64,000 bases of DNA from assembly GCF_000218685.1 (NCBI RefSeq), contig NW_006763298.1:1064049-1128048 (forward strand), read 5' to 3'. A program made the position numbers and the translations under genes. Shown here in pieces: positions 50,798 to 62,745 of the stretch; the first letter of the stretch is position 1, and each line of letters starts with the position of its first letter. The notes beneath the pieces were generated by a model, which was not told the DNA's origin, did no database searches, and saw nothing but the letters and a program-made list of their open reading frames with translations. The stretch is from Serpula lacrymans var. lacrymans S7.9 (taxonomy: Eukaryota > Basidiomycota > Agaricomycetes > Boletales > Serpulaceae).

Positions 50798-52779
50798 ATG
50801 GCTGCCACCTCGCAACCCATCGCATTCCCCTCCTCATCACACTCAAATGACTACACCATGGCCTCTGGCTCCTACACTGGCGCAAATGGCTCATTTAATG
50901 CTGCTTCATACACCCGCCACTACCTCGGTTCGCCCCTCTCGTGGCGTGCTGGCTCATTCGGCAGTCGCATCTACCCCAGCTGCTCCCCTGGCCAGCTCAT
51001 CGCCCCTCTAGAGTACGTTCCCCCCTCCCCCCCGCTCAATATCACCTCACCTTGCCCCCTCTAGTACAACTGACTTCAAGTGTGGAAAGCTATCGTCCTC
51101 CCTCGAGAGCGATCGCGGTTCCATCATAAATGCTCTTTCCGCCTTTGAACGTGAAGACGAACTCGTGAGCTTCCTGCTTTCTTATGGCATCTTCTCTATT
51201 AACGTTCCTCTAGTGTCGTAATTACACCTGCTGCGGCCATACCCTAAACGACCTACACGCCCTCTTGGAACACTTTGAGGAAGTACACGTCGTCGTCGTA
51301 GACCCTTATGCTCCCCACCAGTCCTTCCCTGTCGTCCCAAACCCACCGCACCAGCTATCCGGTCCCCCCCCTTCCTACTTCCCTGATCCCCACCAGCTCC
51401 CCCCTTCAAATTACCACCAGGAAGGTCCCTTTGACCCAGATGATATGGAGCTTGATGTCGATCAGTCTCCTCCCTCGTCAGGCGGTCCCTCACCTCCAGA
51501 CACTCCCCTCTCCACCCCCCTCTCCTCCCACCCCATCGAGTCCTTCAACACCTACTCCGTCAAATCCACCTCCGCCTGCCCCTCCCCCCACCTCCCCGTC
51601 TCCGCTTTCGACACCACCACCGTCCTTCCCTCCCGCTCCCGCTCCTTCCATGGCCAATCCATCCCCCTCACCGCCTTTCCCCCCTCCCGTACCGCAGGAA
51701 TGCCCAGCGCCGCTAATACTCCCGAGGCCTTCAACGCTTACGCGGGATACTCGGACTATTCGTCATCCATGCCCGGCACCGTCCCGTCTCCACCCGCGAG
51801 CGACGAACAGATGGGAGCATATCCAGGGAGCGAGCCTGGGAGTCCCTATCCGGGGTGTGTCCCGCCTGCGCTGCTCTTTTCGAGCACGACGACGGCCACA
51901 CCGGCGAATACGCCGGCCATCTCCCGTGTGCCTTCGCCGTCGAGTGGCGCTTCGAGTCATGGGGGTGCCATGTCGACGGGCGCCTCGTCGTCGACCGTGT
52001 CGAGTCCTCATATGGCCGTGGGTGCGGGGCTAAAGTCGCCGTGTTCGACGGTGACGCCACGCGCGAGTACGACGCTGTCTAGGCCTGCGTCCTCTTTGCT
52101 CCTCTCCAAACCCTTCCGATGCCCCAAAACGAACTGCAACAAGAGCTACAAGCAAGCCAACGGGTTGAAATACCACATGACGCACGGCAGTTGCAATTTC
52201 GCGCCTCCCAAAGACCTTGAGCAAGTCCAAGCCCTGTTGGCGAGCAAGCGTTCGGCAAGAGAGGCTGCTGGGGAGGACGATGCGGGGATTAGCGAGGGGG
52301 AGCTGAGGGAGGTGGAGAGGGAGGCGGAGAGGCGGCTGAGGCCGTTTGCGTGTGGAGTGGGGGAATGTCAGAGACGGTATAAGAATATGAATGGGTTGAG
52401 GTATCATTATCAACATTCGGGCGATCATGGCGCGGTGGGCTTGGCGTTACTTGCGAGTGGGCAACATGAGTGTTTGCAGCATGCGCATGGGAAGATGAGT
52501 GCGATGGGGGCGAGTGCGAGTGTGAGTGCGGCGAGTTCGAGGCAGAGTACGCCGTTGGCGAGTGGGCAGACGACGCCGATGAGCGGGGGGACGACGACGG
52601 GGGGGCCGGTGACGGTGACGTCTGGGTATGTGCAGCAGCAACAGCAGTATCAGATGCAGCAGATGGCGTTTGCGTCTCAGCAGCAGTATATGCGGGGACA
52701 CCACCAACAGGCGATGCACATGCAACAGCAACAGCAGCAGATGGGGTATGCGGCGGGAGGGGACGGGGTGCAGCTATGA
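50798..52779 (+). CDS. C2H2 zinc-finger transcription factor, Sfp1-like
   Basis: Three exons (50798-51012, 51065-51164, 51214-52779) give about 626 residues; phases join cleanly. The N-terminus is MAATSQPIAFPSSSHSNDYT. A first finger-like segment, CRNYTCCGHTLNDLHALLEHFEEVH, starts exactly at exon 3. A Pro/Ser/Thr-rich disordered region with many SP/TP sites follows. The paired C-terminal fingers are FRCPKTNCNKSYKQANGLKYHMTHG and FACGVGECQRRYKNMNGLRYHYQHSG, both with C-x4-C and H-x3-H spacing, separated by about 60 charged residues. This arrangement matches the fungal Sfp1 family, regulators of ribosomal protein genes and cell size in yeast. A polyglutamine/methionine tail ends the protein. 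It acts in the nucleus; target genes here are unknown. Confidence 0.88.
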
Positions 52780-55519
52780 GCGGTGCACGACGATGAAGAT
52801 GGACGATGGATGCGACGATGAAGAACGCACCCAAAAAAAATTATATTTACGACATTGAAGGAATGGGAACAACCGATCCTATGGATCTCCTTTTCTTGAA
52901 TATATCTTAATCGGTTTTTCGACACTCCCCCCCCCTCCTGTTGGTCGCGACGAGGCCCTGGTTGGTTTTCATGTTTGGGATTTTATGGGACCGGCACCTT
53001 TTGGGATTTTTCAAAGTCATTCAAAGCTATACAAAAAACGCTCTCGTCCCCCAACTCCCCATCGTTTGACGTGACTACACTGGATCTGGAGGGTGTTTCT
53101 CTGCTCCTCGGGGAGTTCAAAAGTAAAAATTATACATATTGATTTTTGTGGTGTTTCTTGATCCTTTTTCTTCTTTTTTTATCATCTATCATCTCTATTA
53201 TTCCCTCTTTGTTATATTTGTCGGTCGCCTCTTGCATGCTTTGTCTCTGCCTCTCTGCCTCCCTTGCGTCTTCGTCTCTGTTTCTGCCTTTTCTCTCTCT
53301 CTTTTTCTCTTCTCTTGATCTACGATTTGATTTGATTGGTTGATTGCTCTTTTTTTCCTTTTTCCCGTTTTTCCTCCTTTTTTTACTGTTCGCGGCCTTG
53401 CAACATATCTCAAGCCGCTCCTCCCCTATCCCTCTTTCCCAAAAACTAGAACCAGTGGTGTTTTTTTCCTCTCGGTGTTCACACACGGTGACGGTTGCTT
53501 GCTATTTTTTAGATGATGATGATGATGATGTTCTTTTTTCTTGCGTGTTCTCTTCTACTTTCCCTCGTTCCCCTTGTTAGTGTTTATATCGTTTTATTTC
53601 CCTGCTCATTCTCATTCTCTCCCCGTTCCCAGTCGCAGGGGAGCCCTTTGCTACGCCCACTGCGCTTCTACGCTTCGACACTGCTTACTATGATATATGA
53701 TACATACTTGCCGTATTTACTTACCCCTCCACCTCCCTACACCACCACCGCCACCACATACATACATACGAGACCGACGCGTTGTGTATGTCACTAGCCG
53801 AGTACGAGTATATTACAATCTATATGTTTGTTTTGTATGTGCAACGTGTGCGATGTGTGTAAAGAAGAAGAAGAAGAAGATAAAGAGGGGTTGTATATGT
53901 TCTTGAGGAGAGGCTGAGCATTCTAGGGTTTTCAAAGAGAAGTGCGCCATTGTTGCTGCAAGGCCCAACGTCATCATTATCATTATCAATATTCGCTATC
54001 ATTATCATTATCATTGCGATGACGTTACGGCTACGATACGACGACGACGACGACGTCAAGCAAGGGTTCAAAAGTTGATGATTGGGCCTGTTTCAAGTCT
54101 ACTTTTCTGGTCCTGATTCTGGTTCTGATTCTGATTCTGATTGATTCTGTTGATTCGGACTGTTGACTGTTGATGTCAATATCGATGTTAACGTCGGTGT
54201 CAATGTTAACGTTAACGCCCCCCGCCGGTGTCTTTTCAGCGTACAGTGATGGTGACAGACTTGTGCGTATGTGCGTATGCTTGTATTTATATGGGGGTGA
54301 GGGTCCGTGTGTATGCATGTCTGTGTTGTCGTTGTGGCTCCCAAGGGACGATGGGGCGATGGGGAAGACGAAGACGGAGTGGGGAAGAACTAGACCTTGC
54401 TTGGGGGAGAGGAGAACTCGAAAGAGCGCGGCGCCTCTTTATCGTCGTCGGTTCGCGATCGTGTCCAACTTTTGAGATCTGTTCTGTTCTGTTCCGTTCT
54501 TTTTGTGTTCGTCTTTCGTCTTTCGTTTTTCGTTGATAGCTTACCGTGATGGTTTACAGTTTGCGGAGGAGCGTGACACTGGCACTGGCACTGGCACTGG
54601 CACTGGCACTGGCACTGGCACTGGCACCGACACCGACACCGACACCGACACTAGGCAGTCATGGATTCGAGAGCTCGAGGGGTATGCGAAAAACGTGGTT
54701 GGGTCCTCGGGTTCTCGCAGGTCTCAGGCTGGGTTGCGCCACGTTTGGAAGGAGGGAGGGGATCGTTGCTGGCCTGTGTGAACTTCCAATGGAGAGTTAC
54801 GATTTAATGAGGGGGGGGACGAGGTGCGGAAATGATAAGATGGTTTGATGGTACTCATACTATCATTGACGATCTACAGCCACCCTCCCTCCGTGGACTC
54901 CGTCCTTCTCGAGCGTCTCTTTTTTAAACTCACATGGTATCGACCAGTTCGAGAACAAGGAATGGAAATGGGGTGAGAATGTGAGGTGTTTGGATTGTGA
55001 GGTAAGCACTGAAGTGATAGGTGATCATCTGATCGTCTTGTCGTCTTGCGCCTCCTTGCGATTCAATGATGTGGGGTCGTTGTCGTGAAAAGTGAAGTGC
55101 ACGTTTAGCCCACAATTGAATGTTCATGATAATCTAATCAACTTTCTCGATCCCTTTCAAAGTGCTTCGGACGATCGCCGCCGACCCCGAATGAAGAAAA
55201 ACGCTCACGGTATGTTCAGATGACCCTCTTTCAGGACCCAGTCGACCGAGACGTCTACAATTATAGGTATCGGCGAAAGGCTCACCTACCCATCGTCATC
55301 ATATCTTAGCCGTATGATTGGCCAAATGTCGTCCTCCAATAACAGAGCGGCGAAATAGCGCATGACTGTAGTGGGTGAGAGCGTTTTGTTTTTGTGCTTT
55401 ATTTCTTGTGTTTTTGTTTGTAAACTTCCTTCTCGTACCTTGTATCGATATCACTTTCGTGTACGGTCGTGCTCCTTTGTGCGTCGGGATATCTACGGTT
55501 CAGGACAATCCTTTGCGAG
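52780..55519. other. Low-complexity intergenic tract
   Basis: This region follows the Sfp1-like stop. It contains T-rich and CT-rich stretches (53140-53500), GAT, AAG and GAC triplet runs (53511-53530, 53862-53880, 54036-54052), ATCATT repeats (53968-54013), CTGATT repeats (54112-54145) and a perfect CTGGCA hexamer array. No gene was recognised. The last few hundred bases before 55520 presumably contain the transporter promoter. Confidence 0.6.
54578..54651. repeat. Hexamer minisatellite (CTGGCA)n then (CGACAC)n
   Basis: About eight consecutive CTGGCA units pass directly into about four CGACAC-type units. In any frame this would encode dipeptide repeats, but no surrounding gene is supported. 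Confidence 0.9.
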
Positions 55520-57492
55520 ATGACTTTGAAGAATGCATATGTCGCCCTGGCACAAGACGTCGATCACAGTCGCGCGCCAGACACCCCTTCAGAGGGAGTG
55601 ACGTTCATATCAGCACCCACGTCTCTATCACCAACGCCGTCAGACGACGGATTTGGTATCAAAGAGCGATGGCGGACTATGAGATCTCGTCTCGCAGACT
55701 TTGTCGACATCAATGCGGGGATGTTATTAATTATATTCGCCCAGCTCTTCTTCTCTTTCATGAATGTTGCTGTGAAGGGACTCAATAGCTTAGACCCACC
55801 GGTTCCTGCGTTAGAGGTACGTCTGCTGGATGGCTGTTGTGAATTGCATCATGATGAGCTTATCGTCGAATAGTTGATAGTGGTGCGGATGGTAAGCTTT
55901 GGGTTGTGTGAAGGGTGGACTTGTGGAAAGTAAATCATGTTCGTCTATAGGTGATCACATTCACTTGCTGTGTACTCTACATGTAAGCCTGGATCAATGC
56001 TTGCAAACGGCCCATCATTTACAATATATACAAGGGTAATAATGAAAATCCCGGACCCTTTTCTTGGTCCAAAGGGTGTTCGATTGCTTTTGGCCTGCAG
56101 AGGCTTTTGCGGGTGAGTCGCGTCCACTTTCATTGCAGGCGGGGACCAACGCTGTATCTCCAGCTTCTTCGGGTTGTTTGGGATGTATTTCTCCCTCCAA
56201 TACTTGTCGCTCGCCGATGCCACGGTCTTGACATTCCTGGGACCACTTGCCACCGCCGTAGCAGGATATTTTATACTCAAAGAAAATTACTCCAAAAAGG
56301 AAGCCCTTGCCGGAAGTAAGCCGCTCCATATTGCTGTCTTGTCGGATTTGTCGTAATAGTTCGCCCATTGATAGTTTGCAGTCTGATGGGCGTCATCTTG
56401 ATCGCTCGCCCGCCGTTCCTGTTTGGGAATATCCAGAGTATAAACCCTGACAGCGAAGATGCAGCGGTGAAGGCAACGCCAGCGGAGAGATTTAAGGCAG
56501 TAGGGTGATTAAGTCTTCTCGTTTCATCATAGACGGCTACTTATTAGAGATCTGTAGCGTGGCCCTTTTGGGTGTCACCTTTGGAACTGGTGCTTGTGCG
56601 TATGCTTCTTTGGCATCTGACGTGCTGCATCTGAATCTACAGTCTTCTGCCCTGATCAGTAATTTCAATTCGTGCGATTGGAAAACGTGCGCATCCATTG
56701 CATTCAATGACCTTCTTTTCGCTCTGGTGCGTTATCGTAGCGACCGGCGGGTACGTGTCTTTTTTTGCTGCGGGTCGTGATAGATAAAAGCTTACTCATC
56801 CATCATTTCATCTAGAATGATTGTCGGCGAAGTACCCGTGGTGTATCCAACTAGATGGGAGTGGGTGGTGTTGTTGATTCTGATAGGGCTTTGTGGCTTT
56901 TTTGCGCAGGTCAGTATGATGCTTTAGGCGACGTACGGTTCAAATTTGATGCCAAGGGCTTTTGGTTTATGTAGACCCTTGTAACAATGGGACTCCAGCG
57001 CGAAACGGCTGCACGGGGTGCTATGGGAGTTTATATCCAGGTACGTATACACTGAGCCTCACTGCAAATATGAGTATTGAATGAAACTCACCTCAGGTGA
57101 TCTTCGCCGGTGTGCTGGAACGAATCGTCTTTCATACAGTCCCGACAATGCTATCTATGATTGGCGCTGGAATAATCATGACTTCCGCTGTATTCGTCGT
57201 CGTGAGTGATCGCCCCAATATTATGATCCGAGCGTGGATTTTTAATGTCCTACTCGAGATGACAAAAAAGAACACACCTGACAATAAGAGCAGAGGGGTC
57301 GTTCTTGAGGACGTCGAAGGCTCAGCTTTGGAAGAGGGATTGCTGAATGGGAGACACTCGGAATCACACGACGAACCGATGAAGCTCGAGGATGTGGACG
57401 TAAATAAGGCTTCTGTTGGTGACTCTGACGGCATAAACGGTACATGGCCCGATTCACCTGCCCCTTTTGAAAACAAGGTCCCTCAAGCTTAG
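55520..57492 (+). CDS. EamA/SLC35G-type drug/metabolite transporter
   Basis: This multi-exon gene starts at ATG 55520-55522 (MTLKNAYVALAQDVDHSRAP) and ends at TAG 57490-57492. A hydrophilic N-terminus of about 60 residues precedes about ten predicted membrane helices. Segments include INAGMLLIIFAQLFFSFMNVAVKGL, LGPKGVRLLLACRGFCG, FFGLFGMYFSLQYLSLADATVLTFLGPLATAVAGYFILKE, SLMGVILIARPPFLFG, and a second repeat ending IFAGVLERIVFHTVPTMLSMIGAGIIMTSAVFVV. The SLADATVLTFLGP block is diagnostic of the SLC35G1-like branch of the DMT superfamily. The C-terminal tail of about 85 residues is acidic and cytosolic. The substrate is not predictable; such proteins move small organic solutes across the plasma membrane or ER/Golgi. 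Confidence 0.88.
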
Positions 57493-58283
57493 ACACTTGG
57501 ACGAGCTGGCCCACTCGTCCAGTTCGTCGAACCTGGTTCCTTCGATGTATTGGCAGCTTTCCTCCATTTTTTCTACTAGAGGACTTCAGGGTTGATTGAA
57601 GATACGAAGATGTATACCTGTGATGAAATTGCTCGGTTAACACCAATAAAGGTTTGTTCTATGCTTACTTTGTGAGCTTGAAAAACGGATGAGAATATCG
57701 GTGGCATAGTAAGTTTTCTTTGTGAGTTTAGTAGGGATACAAGACACGCTGGCTCAGCGTGGACGTCGCGTTTTGCTTGTTTTCTATGTTTTTCGAGAAG
57801 TTAGTCACGAGCTGGGTCACGTGCGCTCATAAAGAATTCGCGTGCACGCGCGCCTGTTTGAGCTTGGGCATGCGATCAGGGAAGTTATAATAAGCCTCAA
57901 TGCACTTTTACAGTCCTCGCCCCTTCTTACCCTCTTACCACCCCGTCTTCCCCCTTCACCACCTACACAATCTATATTTGCTCAGAACGTGTCTCAATTA
58001 ACCCTCAGATTACTTGGATTCACAGGTCATCCAAGTCAACATACCACTGGCAGCAGTAAGCGTATAGGTGCATGCATCCAGAAACAGAATACTATCAAAT
58101 TGGCGGCTTCAGAGCTCACTCTAACTCATGGTGAGTGATTGTTGTCTTTTACACACTCGTTGTGACAAGTCGAAATAGGTTCAGATTCGATGAGAAGGCT
58201 CTGATACGCGCTATCACGTCAAGCAGGTCTCCAGCCTTGAGGCCCTCCAACGATGGAATCGAGCTTGTATTGGGTACGATACC
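57493..58283. other. Intergenic and possible 5' part of the next gene
   Basis: This is the region between the transporter stop and the assigned start of the Gfd2-like gene. An open frame near 58135-58332 might belong to a 5' exon of that gene, but I could not find a splice junction that joins it convincingly. Confidence 0.4.
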
Positions 58284-60110
58284 ATGTCTATACGATTTGG
58301 AATACGTATCACTTATCATATGCGCTACATAGGGGTTTTGCGGTCTGGGGCAACATACGTTCTAATGAGCAGAGAACAAATGCTGTCTTTCACACGACTG
58401 GCTGGCCTCCGGCCTTCCAATTCATCATGGCATTCAAGTGCTTTTATATCATTATCGCCGATTTCCTTTAGCACAGCCGAGGAGTTTACGAAAAAAATTC
58501 AGAGTTATAGACAAAAGTCGAATAAGCACAGGGAAGGCGAAATACAAGACAATAGTCCTGCAAATAAAGGATATATCAAGGCTGTCAATCTAGATGGTGG
58601 CATACCACGTAGTGCTTTCGAACATCAGCGGTATGCACCCTTGTACTTGCTTTCTCCCGAAGTACTACGGCTAACGTTCATTGTTTCTTGTGCTTTCTAT
58701 TGCCTTGAAATAGTGTTTTATACAGGATACTGAAGGGAAAGCTTGAAATCCATAAATTTGGTCTCAAGGAAACTCCCTGGGCAACGGCCATAAGGGTTGT
58801 CTCATTCGCATTTACACCTTGGACGCGGGATACACGTCCTTATCCCATTCGTCTCAAGAAACCTCAACTTCTCGATGTTGGATGGACAGAACTCGACCTT
58901 CCTATTTATTTGAGCACAGGAAGAGTGAATGATACCGCTCACATACGCGTTAAAGAAAACCGTATCCTTGGAAACCCAGGGTCTTCCAAAGGGGTAAATA
59001 TCTTGTTATCTTATTTGTTTCACTCAGTTGCTGAAGTGCACGTACCAGAATTTCCAATATGGAGACTCCGAGATGTTGGACGACTCGTCAATCCCATCCC
59101 GCATACAGAAATTGATGTCACATGATGAACAATCAAGAGATGTACCCCTTGTCATACTCGTCTATAACGAAAAAATGGCAAGGGGCGTATTTGCGCACTA
59201 TGGTATCGATACTGCATATTGGGAGTCAGGTATCTCAGAGCTACTCGAGCTGGACTCCTCGAAGGCAAGTGACATTGCGCCTGCTGGCATTAATGCTACC
59301 AGACTGACATGGAACCTAGTATGATTCCCAGCGTCGTCGGGACCGTTCTCGCTCACGCTCGCCACGACGAGCAAGAGATAGTTCCTCAATGTCACACCGA
59401 GACTATGACTATAAACCTGTCAAACGTGAGGATAATGATGCGCGAGAATATCTATACCATTCTCCTTCGCGCTCACCACAACGCGAAAAAGATAGTTCTT
59501 CATTATCACGTCGAGATTATGACAACAGGCGTGTCAAGAATGAGGATCAAGATGAGCGAGAATACCTACACCGTCCACTTTCGCGCTCACCTCAGCGAGA
59601 AAGAAATAGTTCCTCAGCGTCACGTGTCAAACAAGAGGATGATAGACAAGAGTCGCCACGCCATCGAGCCAAGCGGTATGCTCCTGCGTATGTCGTCGAT
59701 GTTGAGGCATTATGCAAAACCATGATGCAAAGTGCAAGCGTTGGTGTGGACATAACAAGCACAGCACGACGCCTAGGTTTACAAACCGCGAGATATGATA
59801 AGCAGTGGTGTGCCGGAAATGAGTGCCAGTAAGTTATTCCTTGAGTATTGAAATATTACTTATAGAGACGTGTGATAGCCTACTTGTCGACATGTGGTCC
59901 TCGATGGCAGAAGGGGTTGCAATAGACGAGCAGCGAGCTTTACGGAGTTTAAACACAACGCCCGACGTTCAGGATCAACCCACCGTGACAGCACCTGCAC
60001 AAACACAAAGTGGGAATTCTGATAATGAGCAAGACCCAAATGCCCGCCCGCCACAACAGCAACAGCAACAGCAATTTGACCCAACGGATGACTGGGAAGA
60101 TGATTATTGA
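58284..60110 (+). CDS. Gfd2/YDR514C-type RNase-H-fold protein with RS-rich repeat insert
   Basis: Exons 58284-58630, 58726-58993, 59028-59264, 59320-59828 and 59879-60110 join in phase to about 530 residues; the 5' end (ATG 58284) is uncertain. The Gfd2/YDR514C C-terminal-like domain, an RNase H/DEDD exonuclease fold, begins at KKPQLLDVGWTELDLP and continues HIRVKENRILGNPG and VPLVILVYNEKMARGVFAHYGIDTAYW. After a disordered RS-rich insert of about 110 residues it resumes YAPAYVVDVEALCKTMMQ, ITSTARRLGLQ and WCAGNECHLLVDMWSSMAEG. The expected first D-x-E pair is not evident, so catalysis is doubtful. The insert holds two full and one shortened copy of a 38-residue repeat, each with RSPQRE-like and VKxED motifs. 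The tail is Gln-rich and acidic (FDPTDDWEDDY). Yeast Gfd2 is linked to mRNA export factor Dbp5. Intron 59265-59319 uses a GC donor. Confidence 0.75.
59365..59700 (+). repeat. Coding tandem repeat, 114-nt unit, about 2.5-3 copies
   Basis: Within the Gfd2-like gene the VKRED, VKNED and VKQED codons begin at 59419, 59533 and 59626. The first two are 114 nt apart (38 codons); the third is 93 nt further because seven codons (RDYDNRR-equivalent) are missing. Each unit starts with RSP(R/Q)R(A/E)(R/K) and SSS. Confidence 0.85.
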
Positions 60111-60207
60111 CATGGTGTTAAATATAGGCGAATAAATAGTGTCCAAGTAGTGTCTCATGTAAATGTAATTGCTAGAACGATATCATGAAACGTTGTATAT
60201 GGTTCCT

Positions 60208-62745
60208 TTAAGGTTCTGCAGCTGTCATCTTGAAGGGAGGAGAGTCCAGCGTCAGGTTACTGTAGCTGATGTCGTGCTTTCCAAATAACGTCGTGGCTAC
60301 ATCGTCTGAATGATATTTGAAGCCTCCCCCATCGTCTTCAGAGACAATCGCGCCTGTTCGCCCGTCTAGTCGAAAAGTCAAACCAGTCAACTTCTGAGAA
60401 ATGCTCTTCTCATCGTCATAGGGAAGTAGCAGTTCGCCAAACCCAGATCGAGAAGTGAGCGATACTATGGCAGCGATTGAACCGGGGGGACTGGTGAGTC
60501 TCAAGTGCCTCCGTAAGCGCCTGTGGATTGTGTGAAGCGCAAGCCCGATGATGCCAATCACTATAAGCAGGACTGCGAGAGCATGGGCAGGGAGAGGTCT
60601 AGTATCACACTAAGCAAAGCAAGAATGGAGCCAATAAGAGAAGATCCACTCACTCGACAAGCAATCTTGGCACTTGAGATGTCAATTTCGCCGGAGCGAA
60701 TCCGGTAGTTGGTATAAAGTAAATAGACTTTGCAGCAAGGGCGAGATGTTGTGTCTGTGATAGTAACAATATCAGGCACCGAGAATATGATGAGAATGCA
60801 AGAAGACACACGTAGACACTATAGGTGATATCAAGGAAACCATTTGGTGCATCGAATGTCGGCTGAGGTCCGTTAGGAAGTTGTGTGGCAAAACGGAAGA
60901 TTGCTCCAGGAACTCCAGAGTTTATGGCAGTGGCTCGAGCCTGTATGGTGGTATCACTACTGGGATCAAACACCACGCTGTTTTTGTAGATGTAATCAGC
61001 TCAGATACTTGTATTTAAAGGATCTACTAACCCGTTATAAGCTCGACCATTCAGGGGACTGCCTGTGACATTATTTGCTGACGTATAGTTGCTTACTATG
61101 GTTACATTCGTGAGAGAGCCGTCATTGAGATTTGTTGTGGTCGTAACGTTGAAAACACCAATGCTGGGGCGACAAAAGACCCCCGCCGCCTGGGGATTGA
61201 CTCCCGTGTGAAAGAACCAGAACATCACTGGTTGGAAAGCTGGATCTGTGTTTGAACTAGGACAGTTATCTACATTCACTACTCCATATTGCTGTTCGGA
61301 ATCCGTGGAGTTCAGTGTAAGATTCTTTGTGCAGCCATCAGAAGATGTTGCAGATACGCTCACGTTCCCTCCACTGAGCACGGAGAGCGATAGCGAAGCG
61401 GGATTAGCACAATTGACTTCAGCCTGTATCGCAGTTGTATTCACAGCAACCGATCCGTTAGCTAGGTCTTGCGAAGGCAGCTAAGGTAGAGTCAGGACAA
61501 TGGTTCTCAAGTATCCTGCCGCTTTTACTTACAAGGAACTCTGCAGAAGCCCATTCCCCATAGACGAATGGTGGATCAGGGAGGTGATTGTACACTGGAT
61601 GTCAATATATGGTCAGCATCACATCAAGAGGTCGATCAATTACATACCAGCGGCATCGGCAAACTGTATACATAGCGTTCATTTGTAAGAGAGGAGCTGA
61701 ACGTAAGTGTTGACGACTTACCCCTGCTGATGCCAAGAAGGCGTTCAATTGGACAACAGTGGGCAAAAGACCAACTACGGTAGTGGTGGTGGCGATCGTG
61801 TCTACGAAGTGTGTATGTGAGTATCAAGGCAGTGACTTACGAAATTCTATTTACTGCTGTTTGAGCGACCTGTTTTACTTGGAAGATAGATCCAGCGAGT
61901 GGTTGCAATAATATCACAGCAATCGCAGTGAGCGCCGATATGAAGATAAGCCAATGCCTATGCTTGAACGAAAAGAACAGGGCTGTAAATCGACTAAAAG
62001 TAGAATATTAACTTCTATTAGAGATTTCAGCGAAATTCCCCACTTCAGAGCGATCTGTGTACATGAATTTCAGTTGCCAGAATGTGTGAGAAGGTGAATA
62101 GATGCTAACATAGTCAAGAAGTATACTCTCTTCTGCGGGCGCTTCCCCTTTCGACAGCGTCACATAAGGCTGGTAGCCTGAGTGAGAGTTTGCAACTTTA
62201 AAGTTTGCACTTAGAGTGGCTCACCTGATACCACCTTAGCATCCAGTCCGTGACAGACCAAAGATATCCCAATGGAGCCACAAAAAGGGTAGGAATAAAA
62301 GACTATGTCTCTCAGCTTCAGCAGGATAGTCATCACGATTGATCTTACAGTCAAGAATTGTGTGCATGCAAATTTAAAAACATTTTCAGGGGGTACGTAA
62401 TAGCCTGGATGGCGACCAGAATCACTATGAACATCAGCTACTAGTTTCCACATACCTCACACCATGACGCACCATCGTTTTTCGTAGACACCGACAGAGC
62501 CGCCTCTAGTGCCACCCCAAGACCTATCATGACCACCGCTATAGCACTGACAACCCACCCTTTCAGGATGAGCGGTTCCTACGCAGTGCGTCAGAGGTGA
62601 TTTGATGAATCAAAATAGAACTTATTACATATCGTTCAGGACGATCTTCTTGGATGCCTGGTGTAGGGATAAGGTGGGTAGACTCTCGAAAGCGCGGTGA
62701 ATCGGAGAGCATAGCAGTCCTCGGTCTTAATTTCGTCGTACTCAT
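60208..62745 (-). CDS. DUF3433-type membrane glycoprotein
   Basis: This gene has many short exons. ATG is at 62743-62745 (MSTTKLRPRTAMLSDSPRF) and the stop at 60208-60210. Early exons encode a transmembrane helix (LKGWVVSAIAVVMIGLGVALEA), a segment FKFACTQFL then APLGYLWSVTDWMLRWYQPYVTLSKGEAPAEESILLDY, and a further helix near HRHWLIFISALTAIAVILLQPLAGSIF. These match the repeated signature of fungal DUF3433 proteins. A large extracellular part rich in N-glycosylation sequons follows (NGSVAVNTTAI, GGNVSVSATSS, NLTLNSTDS, NVTTTTNLNDGSLTNVTIVSNYT). Near the C-terminus another helix (LPAHALAVLLIVIGIIGLALHTI) precedes a cytosolic tail ending SPPFKMTAAEP. Function is unknown in the family. It is convergent with the Gfd2-like gene, with a gap of only 97 bp. 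Confidence 0.78.
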
